In this document: positions 50,065 to 58,796 of the stretch, piece after piece | Numbering within the stretch: the stretch's first letter is position 1 | Layout of the letters: the number at the start of each line of letters is the position of its first letter | Translations under genes and position numbers: made by a program | Notes under the pieces: generated by a model | Database searches by the model: none | What the model saw: only the letters and a program-made list of their open reading frames with translations | What the model was told of the DNA's origin: nothing | Origin: Trujillonella endophytica | GTDB taxonomy: Bacteria > Actinomycetota > Actinomycetes > Mycobacteriales > Geodermatophilaceae | Direction: 5' to 3' | Assembly: GCF_019799905.1 (NCBI RefSeq) | Contig: NZ_JABGCI010000014.1 | Coordinates: 47,857-111,856, forward strand | Length of the DNA: 64,000 nucleotides

Positions 50065-51102
50065 TCAGGCCTGCACGGACTCGGCGTCGGCGAGACGCGC
50101 GACGAAGGCCTCGGACGCGGCGGTGGCCGTGGTGTGCTCCCGCTCGCGGTGGCTGGTGATCAGGTGCCGGCTCTGCCAGGCCCGGACGGTGACCGGCTCG
50201 AACAGCGGGCCCTCGTCCCCGATGTGGGATTCCAGGGGCGCGACGACGGTGTCGACCGAAGCGTTGAAGAAGGTGGGCAGTGTGAAGCGGGAGCTGTGAG
50301 GGTCGCGAGCGGCGACGACCCGGTGGCGGGTGGCCGGCCAGCGGCCGTTCGTCCAGCGGTACATCAGCTCGCCGATGTTGACGACGAACGCCGCGTCGTC
50401 CGTCGGGACGGTGTACCACTCACCGTCCGAGGCGAGGATCTGCAGCCCGTCGTATGTGCCGCGCTGGTGCAGCAGGGTCAGCATCCCGCCGTCGAAGTGG
50501 GAGTCGAAGATGACCGCCTCGTCGGTCCGCCCGGGGTCCCCGTGCGCGGGGTAGGAGCGGATGGTGGACGTCGTCGTGTCGAGCACCAGCGCCGCGTCGA
50601 AGTGGTCGAGGGGCTGGTCCAGCGCGACGGCGAAGGCGCGCATCAGGTGCCGCCCGACGGCCCGGGTACGGCTGCTGAGCGCGCCCATCGCCTCGGCGAA
50701 CCCGTCCACGGGCGGCCAGACGTTCTCGGCGAAGAAGGGGAGGTGCTCCTCCGCGATGCCGTGCGCCCGCGCGTCCTCCGGACCGTCGAAGCGCGCGACG
50801 GTGAAGCCTTCGGACACCAGGCCGCCGGTCCTGTCGTAGTTGCGCATCAGACCCCGGTAGGGGTGACCGGACGGCGACCCGAGCGTCGCCTTGACCTCCT
50901 CGGGCAGCGACATCAGCGACTCCGCGACGCGGTAGGCCGCGTCGAAGTACGCGGTGTCGATGCCGTGGCCGACGATCTGGAAGAAACCGGTCGTGGTGGC
51001 CGCCCGCTGGATCTGCCGGGGAGCGGTCACGAGGTCCGATCCGTCGACGAAGCGGCTGATCTCGATCACCGGCACGAGGTCGGGGGACGCGACGGGGGTC
51101 AT
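50065..51102 (-). CDS. 2-oxoglutarate/Fe(II) oxygenase, isopenicillin-N-synthase-like
   Basis: A 345-residue oxygenase. The N-terminal DIOX_N part has LVPVIEISRFVDG and TGFFQIVGHGI. The Fe site is His-x-Asp in FDSHFDGGMLTLL and the distal His in ATRHRVVAA, with Arg-x-Ser in SSRFTLPTFF for 2-oxoglutarate. It probably hydroxylates or desaturates the imported compound. ATG 51102 has CAGGAGAG upstream. It sits beside a TauABC-like importer the way TauD does, but it is not a TauD homologue. Confidence 0.88.
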   Translation of the reverse strand: MTPVASPDLVPVIEISRFVDGSDLVTAPRQIQRAATTTGFFQIVGHGIDTAYFDAAYRVAESLMSLPEEVKATLGSPSGHPYRGLMRNYDRTGGLVSEGFTVARFDGPEDARAHGIAEEHLPFFAENVWPPVDGFAEAMGALSSRTRAVGRHLMRAFAVALDQPLDHFDAALVLDTTTSTIRSYPAHGDPGRTDEAVIFDSHFDGGMLTLLHQRGTYDGLQILASDGEWYTVPTDDAAFVVNIGELMYRWTNGRWPATRHRVVAARDPHSSRFTLPTFFNASVDTVVAPLESHIGDEGPLFEPVTVRAWQSRHLITSHREREHTTATAASEAFVARLADAESVQA

Positions 51103-51148
51103 GGGTCTCTCCTGGGGCAGCGGGGACGGGGGAGCGGCAGGCGAGGCG

Positions 51149-51976
51149 TCACTGCCAGCGGACGACCAGGCGCTCGACCACGCCGACCGCGCCGAGGCTG
51201 ACCAGGGACACCAGCGCGGACAGGAAGATGGCCGCCCACATCTGGGGCAGGTCGAGGTACTTCGTCGACGTGATGATGACCGCGCCGATGCCCTCGACCG
51301 ACCCGGTGAACTCCGAGACGATCGCACCGATGATCGCGAGCGTTGCGCACGTCTTCCCGGCCGCGAACAGGAACGGCAGGCTGGCCGGCAGGCGCAGCTG
51401 CCAGAACACCTCCGTGCGGGTCGCCGCCATCGAGCGAAAGACGTCGAGCATCTCGCCGGGCACCGACCGCAGGCCCGCGATGGCGTTGATCAGCATCGGG
51501 AAGAAGGTGATCAGCGCGACGATCAGGATGTGCGGCAGCTTGCCGAACCCGAACGCCACGATGAGTGCGGGCGCGACGGCCAGCACGGGCGTCGCGTGCA
51601 CCAGCACGGCGACCGGCATCAGCGCCGCATGCAGCAGCGGCACGTGCACGATGAGGACGGCCAGCGCGAGCGCCACACCGATGCCGATGACGAAGCCCAT
51701 GGCCGCCGAGCTCATCGTGTAGCCGAGATTGCCCAGGTAGAACTCCGGGTCGTCGACGAGGCTGCGACCCACGTCCGGCAGCGCCGGGAGCACGCTCGTC
51801 TGCACGGTGGCGACCCACTCCCACAGCGCGGCGAGCACGGCGAAGGTGACCACCGGCGGCAGCACCCGCTTCGGCCAGCCGGCCGTCCGCCGCCGTCGTC
51901 GCGGCGCGCGCGGTACTGCCGGGACCCCGGCCAGGGTCGGCGCCTCCGTCCGCGCCGCCGTGACCCCGGCGGTCAC
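51149..51976 (-). CDS. ABC transporter permease, SsuC/TauC-like
   Basis: A 275-residue inner-membrane permease with about six helices. The cytosolic EAA-type loop is AGKTCATLAIIGAIVSEF followed by TGSVEGIGAVIITSTKYLD. The N-terminal 35 residues are basic and polar. It pairs with the ATPase it overlaps (GTGA) and the binding protein at 52778 to import a small anion-like substrate such as a sulfonate, nitrile or thiamine precursor (family knowledge). Confidence 0.9.
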   Translation of the reverse strand: MTAGVTAARTEAPTLAGVPAVPRAPRRRRRTAGWPKRVLPPVVTFAVLAALWEWVATVQTSVLPALPDVGRSLVDDPEFYLGNLGYTMSSAAMGFVIGIGVALALAVLIVHVPLLHAALMPVAVLVHATPVLAVAPALIVAFGFGKLPHILIVALITFFPMLINAIAGLRSVPGEMLDVFRSMAATRTEVFWQLRLPASLPFLFAAGKTCATLAIIGAIVSEFTGSVEGIGAVIITSTKYLDLPQMWAAIFLSALVSLVSLGAVGVVERLVVRWQ

Positions 51977-52773
51977 GCGCCACGCCCCTCGGCGACGGCC
52001 GCCCGGAGGCGGGCGACCGTGCGGCGGAACCCGGGGTCGTCCTCGATGCCCGCGGCCCGCGGCCGGGGGAGGTCCACCTCGATCACCGTGTGGATGCGCC
52101 CGGGCCGGGCCGACATCACGACGACCGTGTCGGAGAGCAGGACCGCCTCGGTGGCCGAGTGGGTCACGAAGACGACGGTCTTGCGGTGGCGCTCCCACAT
52201 GTCCAGCAGCTGGTAGCGGAGCTCTTCGCGCGTCAGCTCGTCGAGTGCGGAGAACGGCTCGTCCATGAGCATCAGCGGCGCGTCCTGCACGAAGCCGCGT
52301 GCCAGGGACACCCGCTGCCGCATGCCGCCCGACAGCTGGTCGGGGCGCAGGTCGGTCGCGGCGGCCAGCCCCATCTGGCCGAGCACCTCCATCGGGTCCC
52401 CGAGCTCGCGCGTCTGCCCGGCGCGGCGGCCGGCCCTCCGGTTGACCCGCCGGGACAGGTCCGCGTTGCGGCGGGCGCTCTGCCAGGGCAGGAGTGCCGA
52501 CGACTGCGGGATCCAGGCGATGTTCTTGTCCCGGGCCGCCTGGGCGGGGGTCTGCCCGAACAGCGTCACGTCGCCCTCGTCCTGCGACTGCAGTCCGGCC
52601 AGGATGCGCAGCAGCGTGGTCTTGCCGCAGCCGGACGGGCCGAAGAAGGTCACGAAGCTGCCGCGACGGATGGTCAGGTCGATGTCGTCGAGGACCAGGA
52701 CGTCGGCGCCCGAGCCGGGGAAGGACCGGGACACCCCACGCACCCGGATGCCCGTGTCGGTCAACGTGGGCAC
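51973..52773 (-). CDS. ABC transporter ATP-binding protein, SsuB/TauB-like
   Basis: A 266-residue import ATPase. Walker A FFGPSGCGKTTLLRIL (about 44-59), Q-loop IPQSSALLPW, signature LSGGMRQRVSLARGF, Walker B LMLMDEPFSALDELT and switch His FVTHSATEAVLLSD. GTG 52773 follows the binding-protein stop by 4 nt. It drives import with the permease downstream. The nitrate/sulfonate/taurine family assignment is firm; the substrate is not. Confidence 0.92.
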   Translation of the reverse strand: MPTLTDTGIRVRGVSRSFPGSGADVLVLDDIDLTIRRGSFVTFFGPSGCGKTTLLRILAGLQSQDEGDVTLFGQTPAQAARDKNIAWIPQSSALLPWQSARRNADLSRRVNRRAGRRAGQTRELGDPMEVLGQMGLAAATDLRPDQLSGGMRQRVSLARGFVQDAPLMLMDEPFSALDELTREELRYQLLDMWERHRKTVVFVTHSATEAVLLSDTVVVMSARPGRIHTVIEVDLPRPRAAGIEDDPGFRRTVARLRAAVAEGRGA

Positions 52774-52777
52774 CGGG

Positions 52778-53869
52778 TCACCGCCCCGTGGCCGGCCAGA
52801 TGAGCTCCGACCCCTCGTAGATGGCGTCCAGGTAGTCGGTCGTGAGGGAGTCCTGCGGGTCCACCGGCGCGTCCACGATGTCGTAGCGGACGATGAGCTC
52901 GGCCTCGGGCTCCCACAGCTCCGGCGTGTGATGGCCCAGGCCGTGGCCCTCCAGGAGGTTGTCGGCGATGAGCTCGGCGCCGGCCTGCCAGCGTGCCTTC
53001 TGGTTCACCGCGTTGAAGCCCGACGCGGCCCGGCCCTCGGCCCAGCCGATCGCCTCGTCGAGGTTCCCCTCGCTCTCCTCGATCCACGAGTAGGCCTGGA
53101 AGGAGGCCCGGAGGAAGTCCTCCACGGCGGTGGGGTTGTCGGCCGCCCACTCGGTGTTGGCCGCGACCACGGAGAACGTCCCCTCGACGCCGTGCTCGGC
53201 GGGGACCCACACGTCGACGTCGGCACCGGCTCGCTCGAGGACGCCGGGCTCGTTGTCCAGGTAGCCGGTGAGCGCGTCGACGTCGCCGTTGGGCAGGATC
53301 ATCGGGTCGAATCCGACGGAGGCCAGCTGCACCCCGCCCAGGTCGACCCCCTCGCTCTCCAACATCGCCCGCACCTGTGCGGGCATCACGATCTTGTAGC
53401 CGAGGGTCATCCCCTCGAGGTCCTGGAGCGACTGGACCTCCCCGGCCCGGGTCATCAGGGCGACCTGGCCCACGGCGCCGTAGGTGGCGACCCCGGTGAT
53501 CTGTGCGCCGTTGGCGATCGCCGTCATGGCGTCGCTCGCGCTGCCGAGCCCGGCGATCTGGACCGTGCCGGCGCTGAGCAGCTGGGCGTTGTTCTCGGCC
53601 GAGGGCTGCAGCTCGACGTCGAGGCACAGGTCCTCGAAGTAGCCGAGCTCCTCGGCGGCGAGGACGTTGAGGATCGCCACGCTGCCGCCCAGGTCGAAGG
53701 AGGAGAGGTAGGTGATCGGACCGGCGTCCTGGTTCTGCTGGCAGCGCTCGGCGTCGATGAGCTCGGTGGCCGCTGCCGGCGCCGGGTCCTCCTCTCCGCA
53801 GGCGGCCAGGACGAGGGCGGAGGAGAGGGCGAGGGACGTGGCGGTACGCCGCGGGGTGCCGGATCTCAT
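52778..53869 (-). CDS. ABC transporter substrate-binding lipoprotein, NMT1/SsuA-like
   Basis: A 363-residue solute receptor. Lipobox SSALVLAACGEED; the NMT1/THI5-like fold shows ITYLSSFDLGGSVAILNVLA, EELGYFEDLCLDVELQP and LLSAGTVQIAGLGSASDAM. Many acidic residues line the rest. It delivers the ligand to the permease/ATPase pair. ATG 53869 has GAGGAC upstream. The tandem FEDLCLDVE departs from typical SsuA, so the ligand may not be a sulfonate. Confidence 0.88.
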   Translation of the reverse strand: MRSGTPRRTATSLALSSALVLAACGEEDPAPAAATELIDAERCQQNQDAGPITYLSSFDLGGSVAILNVLAAEELGYFEDLCLDVELQPSAENNAQLLSAGTVQIAGLGSASDAMTAIANGAQITGVATYGAVGQVALMTRAGEVQSLQDLEGMTLGYKIVMPAQVRAMLESEGVDLGGVQLASVGFDPMILPNGDVDALTGYLDNEPGVLERAGADVDVWVPAEHGVEGTFSVVAANTEWAADNPTAVEDFLRASFQAYSWIEESEGNLDEAIGWAEGRAASGFNAVNQKARWQAGAELIADNLLEGHGLGHHTPELWEPEAELIVRYDIVDAPVDPQDSLTTDYLDAIYEGSELIWPATGR

Positions 53870-53946
53870 GAGGGGTCCTCGGGTCGGGAGGGATGGGGAG
53901 GGACCGGGGCGGAGCAGGGCTCGACTCGTCGCTGAGCGAGAGCGGG

Positions 53947-55368
53947 TCAGTCGTCGAGCTGTTCGGGGGCGCGCAGGTCGCGCGCGGCAGCACCCGGCGC
54001 GGAGTCACGGGCGGCGAAGAAGCTGGCGCCCAGCTTCCCGGGGTTGAGGATTCCGTGAGGGTCGCAGCGGTCCTTGAGCGCGAGGGTCTCCGCGACGTCG
54101 CCGACGAAGCCGCCCTCCTCCACCACGTAGCTGTGCGGGTTGAGGACGACGACGCCGATGGAGGCGCAGAACTCGATCAGGGCGTCCAACGCCGCGGTGT
54201 GGTCCGGCAGCCCCATCAGCGGCGGGATGCCCATGCACCGCACACCGCCCTCCCGGGACCGGTTGACCTCGATGTGCTGGAGGAAGACGCCGGGGTAGCG
54301 CGCGGTGACGGCACGCACCTGCTCGAGGAAGCGCCCGCGGTCGTCGGCCGCGTACTCGCACTGCAGCCAGGACGAGCCGGGGTCGGCCCGGCGCGACCAG
54401 AGGATGGTGTGGCTGTACGGGAACTGGGTGATGTGGGGCGCGTCGGCCGGCCACGCCGTGCGAGTGCCGCCGTGCCGGTCGACCAGCTCGTCCAGCAGCG
54501 GGTCGTCGTCCCCGTCGGACCAGACGAGCACCACGTGGGTGCGGTCGTCGAGGGCGTCGGCGAGCGGGGTGAACATCCGGCCGATCGGGGCCTCCTGCAC
54601 CGAGGCCAGCCGGGTGTGGACGGCGGAGTCGACCAGGTCCCAGCCGAAGGCGCAGGCGTCGCCGAGGTCGGTGAAGGCGACGTAGGAGGCCACGTACTCG
54701 TGCCGGGGGACCAGCCGCAGCTCGACGCGGGTGATCACCCCGATGGTGCCGTAGGTGTGCAGGACGGCGTTGACCTGCTGGCCCTCGAGGCGGACGACTT
54801 GCGGGTCCTCCGTGACCGTGAGCAGCTCGACGGCGAGGACGTTGCCGCTCCACAGGTCGCCGTGCGCCGAGGCGCCGATACCGCCGGACCCGCCGCAGAT
54901 GAAGCCCGACGCCGTAGCGACCCGGTAGGTGCTCGGCATCACGGCCAGTTCCTGCCCGGTCGCGCGGGCCGCCTCCTCCGCCGTCTTCATCGTCGTCCCG
55001 GGGAGGACGGCGATCCGGCCCTCCTCCACGGCGAGGACACCGGCGACGCCCTTGACGTCGACCACCAGGCCGTCCTCCAGGGGGAGGGACTGGCCGTAGT
55101 TGCCGGTGCCCGCGCCGCGCATGGTCAGCGGGACCCGGAGGTGCGCCGCGACCGCCACCGTCTCGCGGAGCTCGTCGAGGGAACCGGGCTTGGCGACCGC
55201 GGTCACCGTCGTGTCGGCGAGCGCGGACTCGAGGATCGGGCTGTACCAGGAGAAGTCGCGGAGGTAGCGGCCGATCTTCGTCCGGTCCCGCACCACCCGG
55301 TCGGTCCCCAGGACGCCCGTCAGGGCGTCCACCAGGTCGTCGGATCGCGGGGTGAGCGTGATGGTCAT
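53947..55368 (-). CDS. FAD-linked oxidase (vanillyl-alcohol-oxidase/GlcD-like)
   Basis: A 473-residue FAD_binding_4 oxidase. The FAD domain has PLTMRGAGTGNYGQSLPLED and SGFICGGSGGIGASAHGDLW, then YGTIGVITRVELRLVP. The C-terminus ends DPHGILNPGKLG as in D-lactate, glycolate and alkyl-glycerol-phosphate oxidases. It oxidises a hydroxy acid or phenolic alcohol; which one is open. It is first gene of the operon, with ATG 55368 across a 363-bp divergent region from the GntR regulator. Confidence 0.88.
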   Translation of the reverse strand: MTITLTPRSDDLVDALTGVLGTDRVVRDRTKIGRYLRDFSWYSPILESALADTTVTAVAKPGSLDELRETVAVAAHLRVPLTMRGAGTGNYGQSLPLEDGLVVDVKGVAGVLAVEEGRIAVLPGTTMKTAEEAARATGQELAVMPSTYRVATASGFICGGSGGIGASAHGDLWSGNVLAVELLTVTEDPQVVRLEGQQVNAVLHTYGTIGVITRVELRLVPRHEYVASYVAFTDLGDACAFGWDLVDSAVHTRLASVQEAPIGRMFTPLADALDDRTHVVLVWSDGDDDPLLDELVDRHGGTRTAWPADAPHITQFPYSHTILWSRRADPGSSWLQCEYAADDRGRFLEQVRAVTARYPGVFLQHIEVNRSREGGVRCMGIPPLMGLPDHTAALDALIEFCASIGVVVLNPHSYVVEEGGFVGDVAETLALKDRCDPHGILNPGKLGASFFAARDSAPGAAARDLRAPEQLDD

Positions 55369-55398
55369 CGAGGCGTCCCTGGGTCGGACCGGCGCGGA

Positions 55399-55409
55399 CT
55401 GCATGCAAC
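55399..55409. promoter_or_regulatory. Operator-like CTGCATGCAAC, oxidase side
   Basis: CTGCATGCAAC lies 31 nt upstream of the oxidase start; its exact inverted copy is at 55681-55691 by the GntR gene. It is a likely GntR binding site for the catabolic operon. Confidence 0.6.
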
Positions 55410-55680
55410 TGCCTGCAGGACGCGAGTCAAGACGCGGCCGATGTCGCGTGGACGCCTGACAGGTCAACTCCGCGTTACGGACTACGCACGCTCGTGGTGC
55501 GGGGCGACGCACGTGCCCGCAGGCCAACAGGCGGCCGTGGGGAACCGACCCCGAGGGCGCTCCCGTCGTCGGCGCGGCACTCGCTGCTGCACGCAACCCG
55601 GTGCGCGAGCTGCAGGAGACGCCGCGGCCCTCGAGCCGCCTCCGCCGCTGAAGCGGCTGGCTGAGAGCAACCGGTGCAGC

Positions 55681-55700
55681 GTTGCATGCAGCGCTATGCT
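55681..55700 (+). promoter_or_regulatory. GntR promoter with inverted operator copy
   Basis: GTTGCATGCAG (55681-55691) is the reverse complement of the site at 55399-55409. It touches the -10 element TATGCT (55695-55700) of the GntR gene, predicting transcription start near 55707 and autorepression. The rest of the 363-bp gap shows no gene. Confidence 0.6.
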
Positions 55701-55731
55701 GCGCCTTCGCGAAGCCCGAGGAGGGTGACGG

Positions 55732-56502
55732 ATGGCCGGACGATCAGCGACGCCACCGGTGGGGCACGTCTCCTCGGCGGGGCCGGACATCGGCGGCTCG
55801 CTGGCGGACCTCGCCTACCGGGAGCTGCGCCGCAGCATCCTTGCCGGCGGCCGGCCGCCGGGGACGGCGCTGAGCGTCTCGGCGCTCGCTCGCGAGATGG
55901 GGCTCAGCCGCAGTCCGGTGCGCGAGGCGGTGCAGCGGCTGATCCACGACGGCCTGGCCACCCACCTGCCGCACCGAGGGGCACAGGTCGTCGCGCTGGA
56001 CCGCGGCGAGCTCATGGAGATCTACGAGGTGAAGGAGCCGCTCGAGGCGCTGGCCTCGCGGCTGGCCACCCCGAGATTCACGGAGGCGGACGTGCGCCGC
56101 CTGCAGGAGATGCTGGCCGAGCAGGACCGGGCCGTCGCGCCGCCGTTCCGGGCCGACGAGTCGGCGCTGATGGAGCTCGACCGCGAGTTCCACTCCTACA
56201 TCCACCGGGTCGCGGGCAACCGGGTCCTCTGCGAGACCATCGCGGCCTGGTCCTCGCGGACGAACCTGGCTTTCCCGAGCGGGTGGGCCAACCCCGAGTA
56301 CGCCGCGCTGTCCGTGGCCGAGCACCACGAGATCGCACGGGCCATCATCAGCGGCGACGCGGCCGAGGCCGAGCGGGTCACCGCCCGGCACGTGCGGCTC
56401 GTGCGCATCCGCCTCGCGCGGTGGCAGGCGCGGGTCTCCTCCGCGGGCGAGGTCCCCGACGGCAGGGTGGGCGTGCCGGGCGTCCGCGACGCCGGTTCCT
56501 GA
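55732..56502 (+). CDS. GntR family regulator with FCD ligand domain
   Basis: A 256-residue regulator. The winged helix has LSVSALAREMGLSRSPVREAV and RLIHDGLATHLPHRGAQVV. The FCD domain carries a metal/ligand set in MELDREFHSYIHRVAGN (Asp, His), VAEHHEIARAI and VTARHVRLV (His). ATG 55732 has CGAGGAGGG upstream. FCD regulators sense organic acids and repress a neighbouring catabolic operon; the matched sites flanking this intergenic region support that it controls 55368-49656. Confidence 0.92.
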   Translation: MAGRSATPPVGHVSSAGPDIGGSLADLAYRELRRSILAGGRPPGTALSVSALAREMGLSRSPVREAVQRLIHDGLATHLPHRGAQVVALDRGELMEIYEVKEPLEALASRLATPRFTEADVRRLQEMLAEQDRAVAPPFRADESALMELDREFHSYIHRVAGNRVLCETIAAWSSRTNLAFPSGWANPEYAALSVAEHHEIARAIISGDAAEAERVTARHVRLVRIRLARWQARVSSAGEVPDGRVGVPGVRDAGS

Positions 56503-56526
56503 GCGCGGTCCGGCCGGCCGTCGCGG

Positions 56527-57606
56527 TCAGGCCGCGGCGCGGACCGGGTGCAGCTGCGCGGCGAGGTCGACGGCGGCGGCGCGACCGGCCCGGTTGGCGC
56601 CGATGGTGCTGGCCGACGGGCCGTAGCCGACCAGGTGCAGCCGCGGTTCGCCGACCACCCGGGTGCCGTCGACCGGGATCGCCCCGCCGGGCGCGCGCAG
56701 GTGCAGCGGCGCGAGGTGGGCGACGGCGGCGCGGAACCCGGTCGCCCAGAGGATCGCGTCGGCACGCACGGACCGGCCGTCGTCCCACGCCACGCCGTCG
56801 GGGGTGATCCGGTCGAACACCGGCAGCCGGTCGAGGACGCCCCGCTCCCGGGCCGCCTGCAGCCACGGCGACACGACCAGGCCGGTGTTGCCGACGACGC
56901 TGCCCGGGGAGCGGCCCTCCCGGACCGCCGCGGCCACCCGGGCGACGACCTCGCGGCCGGCGGCCTCGTCGAACGGGCCCTCCCGCCAGACCGGCGGCCG
57001 GCGGGTCACCCAGGTCGTCGTCGCCACCTCGCTGATCTCGGCCAGCAGCTGCACCGCGGAGGCGCCGCCGCCCACCACGACCACCGACTGCCCGGCGAAC
57101 TCGGCCGCCGAGCGGTAGTCGACCGTGTGCAGCTGCCGCCCCCGGAAGGCGTCCTGCCCGGGGTAGCGGGGGACGAACGGGCGGGTCCACGTGCCCGTGG
57201 CGTTGACGACGGCGCGGGCGGACCAGTCGCCGCCCGGCGTCTCGACGACGAAGCCCCCGTCGGGGTCCTCGCCGGCCCGGCGCACCGCGGTCACCCGCAC
57301 CGGCCGGTGCACCGGCAGCGCGAAGCGGCGCTCGTACTCGGCGAAGTAGGCCGGCACCGCCTCGGCGGCGGGCTGCTCGCCCCGGCCGGGGAAGGCCAGG
57401 CCGGGCAGGTCGTGCACGCGGTGGGTCGTGCCGACGGTGAGCGAGGGCCACCGGTGCCGCCACGCCCCGCCCGGGCCGCCGTCCCCGTCGAGGACGACGA
57501 AGCCGCTCCCGCGGGCGAAGCCGAGGCGGGCCAGGTGGTACGCGGTGCTCAGGCCGCCCTGGCCGGCACCGATCACCACCACCTCGACGTCCCGGCTGCT
57601 GCCCAC
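56527..57606 (-). CDS. FAD/NADPH flavin-containing monooxygenase-like protein
   Basis: A 359-residue two-dinucleotide-domain oxidoreductase. FAD site VVVIGAGQGGLSTAYHL (about 9-25), NADPH site VVVVGGGASAVQLL (about 165), and the Baeyer-Villiger/FMO fingerprint-like FRGRQLHTVDYRSA between them; ATGTWTRPFVPRYPG is also typical. The substrate is unknown. GTG 57606 is used. It converges with the GntR gene and is read away from the broken gene upstream. Confidence 0.85.
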   Translation of the reverse strand: MGSSRDVEVVVIGAGQGGLSTAYHLARLGFARGSGFVVLDGDGGPGGAWRHRWPSLTVGTTHRVHDLPGLAFPGRGEQPAAEAVPAYFAEYERRFALPVHRPVRVTAVRRAGEDPDGGFVVETPGGDWSARAVVNATGTWTRPFVPRYPGQDAFRGRQLHTVDYRSAAEFAGQSVVVVGGGASAVQLLAEISEVATTTWVTRRPPVWREGPFDEAAGREVVARVAAAVREGRSPGSVVGNTGLVVSPWLQAARERGVLDRLPVFDRITPDGVAWDDGRSVRADAILWATGFRAAVAHLAPLHLRAPGGAIPVDGTRVVGEPRLHLVGYGPSASTIGANRAGRAAAVDLAAQLHPVRAAA

Positions 57607-57640
57607 GGTCGGTGAACGCCGCGACCGGCGCCGCGCTTCC

Positions 57641-57997
57641 TCAGCCGGGCGTGCGGGCCAGTCCGCGCAGCCGGGACCCGGTGACGGTCACCGGGGGTGC
57701 CGCCGGGTCGAGCTCGGCGCGGACGGTCACCGCGTCGGGCCGGGCCTCGACCAGGACCACGGGGACCCAGCCCTCCTCCGGCGAGGACCATCACCAGCGC
57801 TCCGCGAGCAGGGCCAGCCCGCGCCCGTGCAGGAACGCGGTCGCCTCGTCGCGCTCGGCGAACACGGCCAGCTCGGTGCCGAAGAGGGTGTGCGCGACCC
57901 ACACGTCGGCGCCGTCGCGCCGCTCGGCGGACAGCCCGCCCACGAGCTCGCCGTCCTCGGGGCGGTGCACGGGCACGTGGGGGGAGGAGGTGGGCAC
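57641..57997 (-). pseudogene. Small gene interrupted by an in-frame TGA
   Basis: A leaderless-looking GTG at 57997 (TACCGT, minus 58010 to 58005, then 7 nt) opens a 68-codon frame ending ...LLAERW and TGA at 57793-57791. The same frame continues for 49 more codons (SSPEEGWVPVVLVEARPDA... LARTPG) with almost every third base G or C, ending at 57641. The whole would be 118-119 residues. A nonsense mutation TGG to TGA is likeliest. A restart at a GTG preceded by GGAGGAGGG is possible. Function not recognised. Confidence 0.6.
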
Positions 57998-58154
57998 GGA
58001 GCCGACGGTAGGGACGTCGGCAAGGCGTTTTCGCAGCTCACCGCATCTTGCGCGGACCTTGCGGGTTCCGGGCGGGACGCCTGCGGTTGGACCTCCAGAG
58101 TCTGTCCTGTCGCCGGGAACGCCCGCCGACACGGAGGGACCGAGGGAGACCGCA

Positions 58155-58781
58155 GTGACCAGCCAGACCGCTCCGAGCACCCGCCGGCGCCGCAACCGTG
58201 CCCGCGTGGCGGCCTCGGTCGCCGTCCTGGGTGCCACCGGCGCCGTCGCCGGTCTCGCCACCTACGGCACCTTCACCGACAGCACCAGCCCGGTGGTCAC
58301 CACGACCGCGACCGGGGTGCTGTCCATCGACCTCAGCCAGGCGGCCGGCGCGGCGACGCTCTCGCTCTTCCCGAACGGCGGCTTCCTGGCCGGCGACTCG
58401 GAGAGCAGCCCGATCGACCTGGTCAACGACGGCACCACGGCCCTGTCCCGGGTCTCGCTGGCCTCGCACGCCACGACGTCCAGCGCCCTGGACACCGACG
58501 CCGTCCACGGCCTCCAGCTGACCGTGCGCGACTGCTCCGAGGACTGGGCGCAGGCCGGCGGCGTGTGGAGCTGCGCGGGCACCGCGACGACGCTCTACTC
58601 CGGCCGGATCCTGCTCGACCAGGCGCTGCCGGCCGTCGACAGCCTCGCGCCCGGCGGGGTCGACCACCTGCTGCTCACCGCGACGCTGCCCGCCACGGCT
58701 CCCGACGAGGCCGTCGCCGGCGCCTCGAGCGCGCTCGACTTCACCTTCACGGCGGTCCAGCGGGACGGCGCCGCGCGCTAG
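58155..58781 (+). CDS. TasA-like exported protein with SipW-type signal
   Basis: A 208-residue protein. Basic leader (STRRRRNRARVAAS), hydrophobic helix VAVLGATGAVAGLATYG, then TFTDSTSP, a SipW-dependent signal context. The mature domain has GLQLTVRDCSEDW and WSCAG, the same Cys-pair signature as the 8586 and 9230 proteins, ending ALDFTFTAVQ. GTG 58155 has CGAGGGAGA upstream. Likely a surface fibre or matrix protein. Its 3' untranslated region holds three unusual hairpins. Confidence 0.75.
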   Translation: MTSQTAPSTRRRRNRARVAASVAVLGATGAVAGLATYGTFTDSTSPVVTTTATGVLSIDLSQAAGAATLSLFPNGGFLAGDSESSPIDLVNDGTTALSRVSLASHATTSSALDTDAVHGLQLTVRDCSEDWAQAGGVWSCAGTATTLYSGRILLDQALPAVDSLAPGGVDHLLLTATLPATAPDEAVAGASSALDFTFTAVQRDGAAR

Positions 58782-58796
58782 AGCCTGCCCCTCGCG

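Noticed and set aside
50065..51102. Calling the oxygenase TauD and the operon a taurine system
   Set aside because: The oxygenase has the IPNS/DIOX_N layout rather than TauD's, and FAD oxidase and VOC genes are not part of taurine use.
57791..57793. TGA read as selenocysteine
   Set aside because: No redox-active context around the codon, no evident SECIS hairpin immediately downstream, and Trp-to-stop is a simpler explanation.
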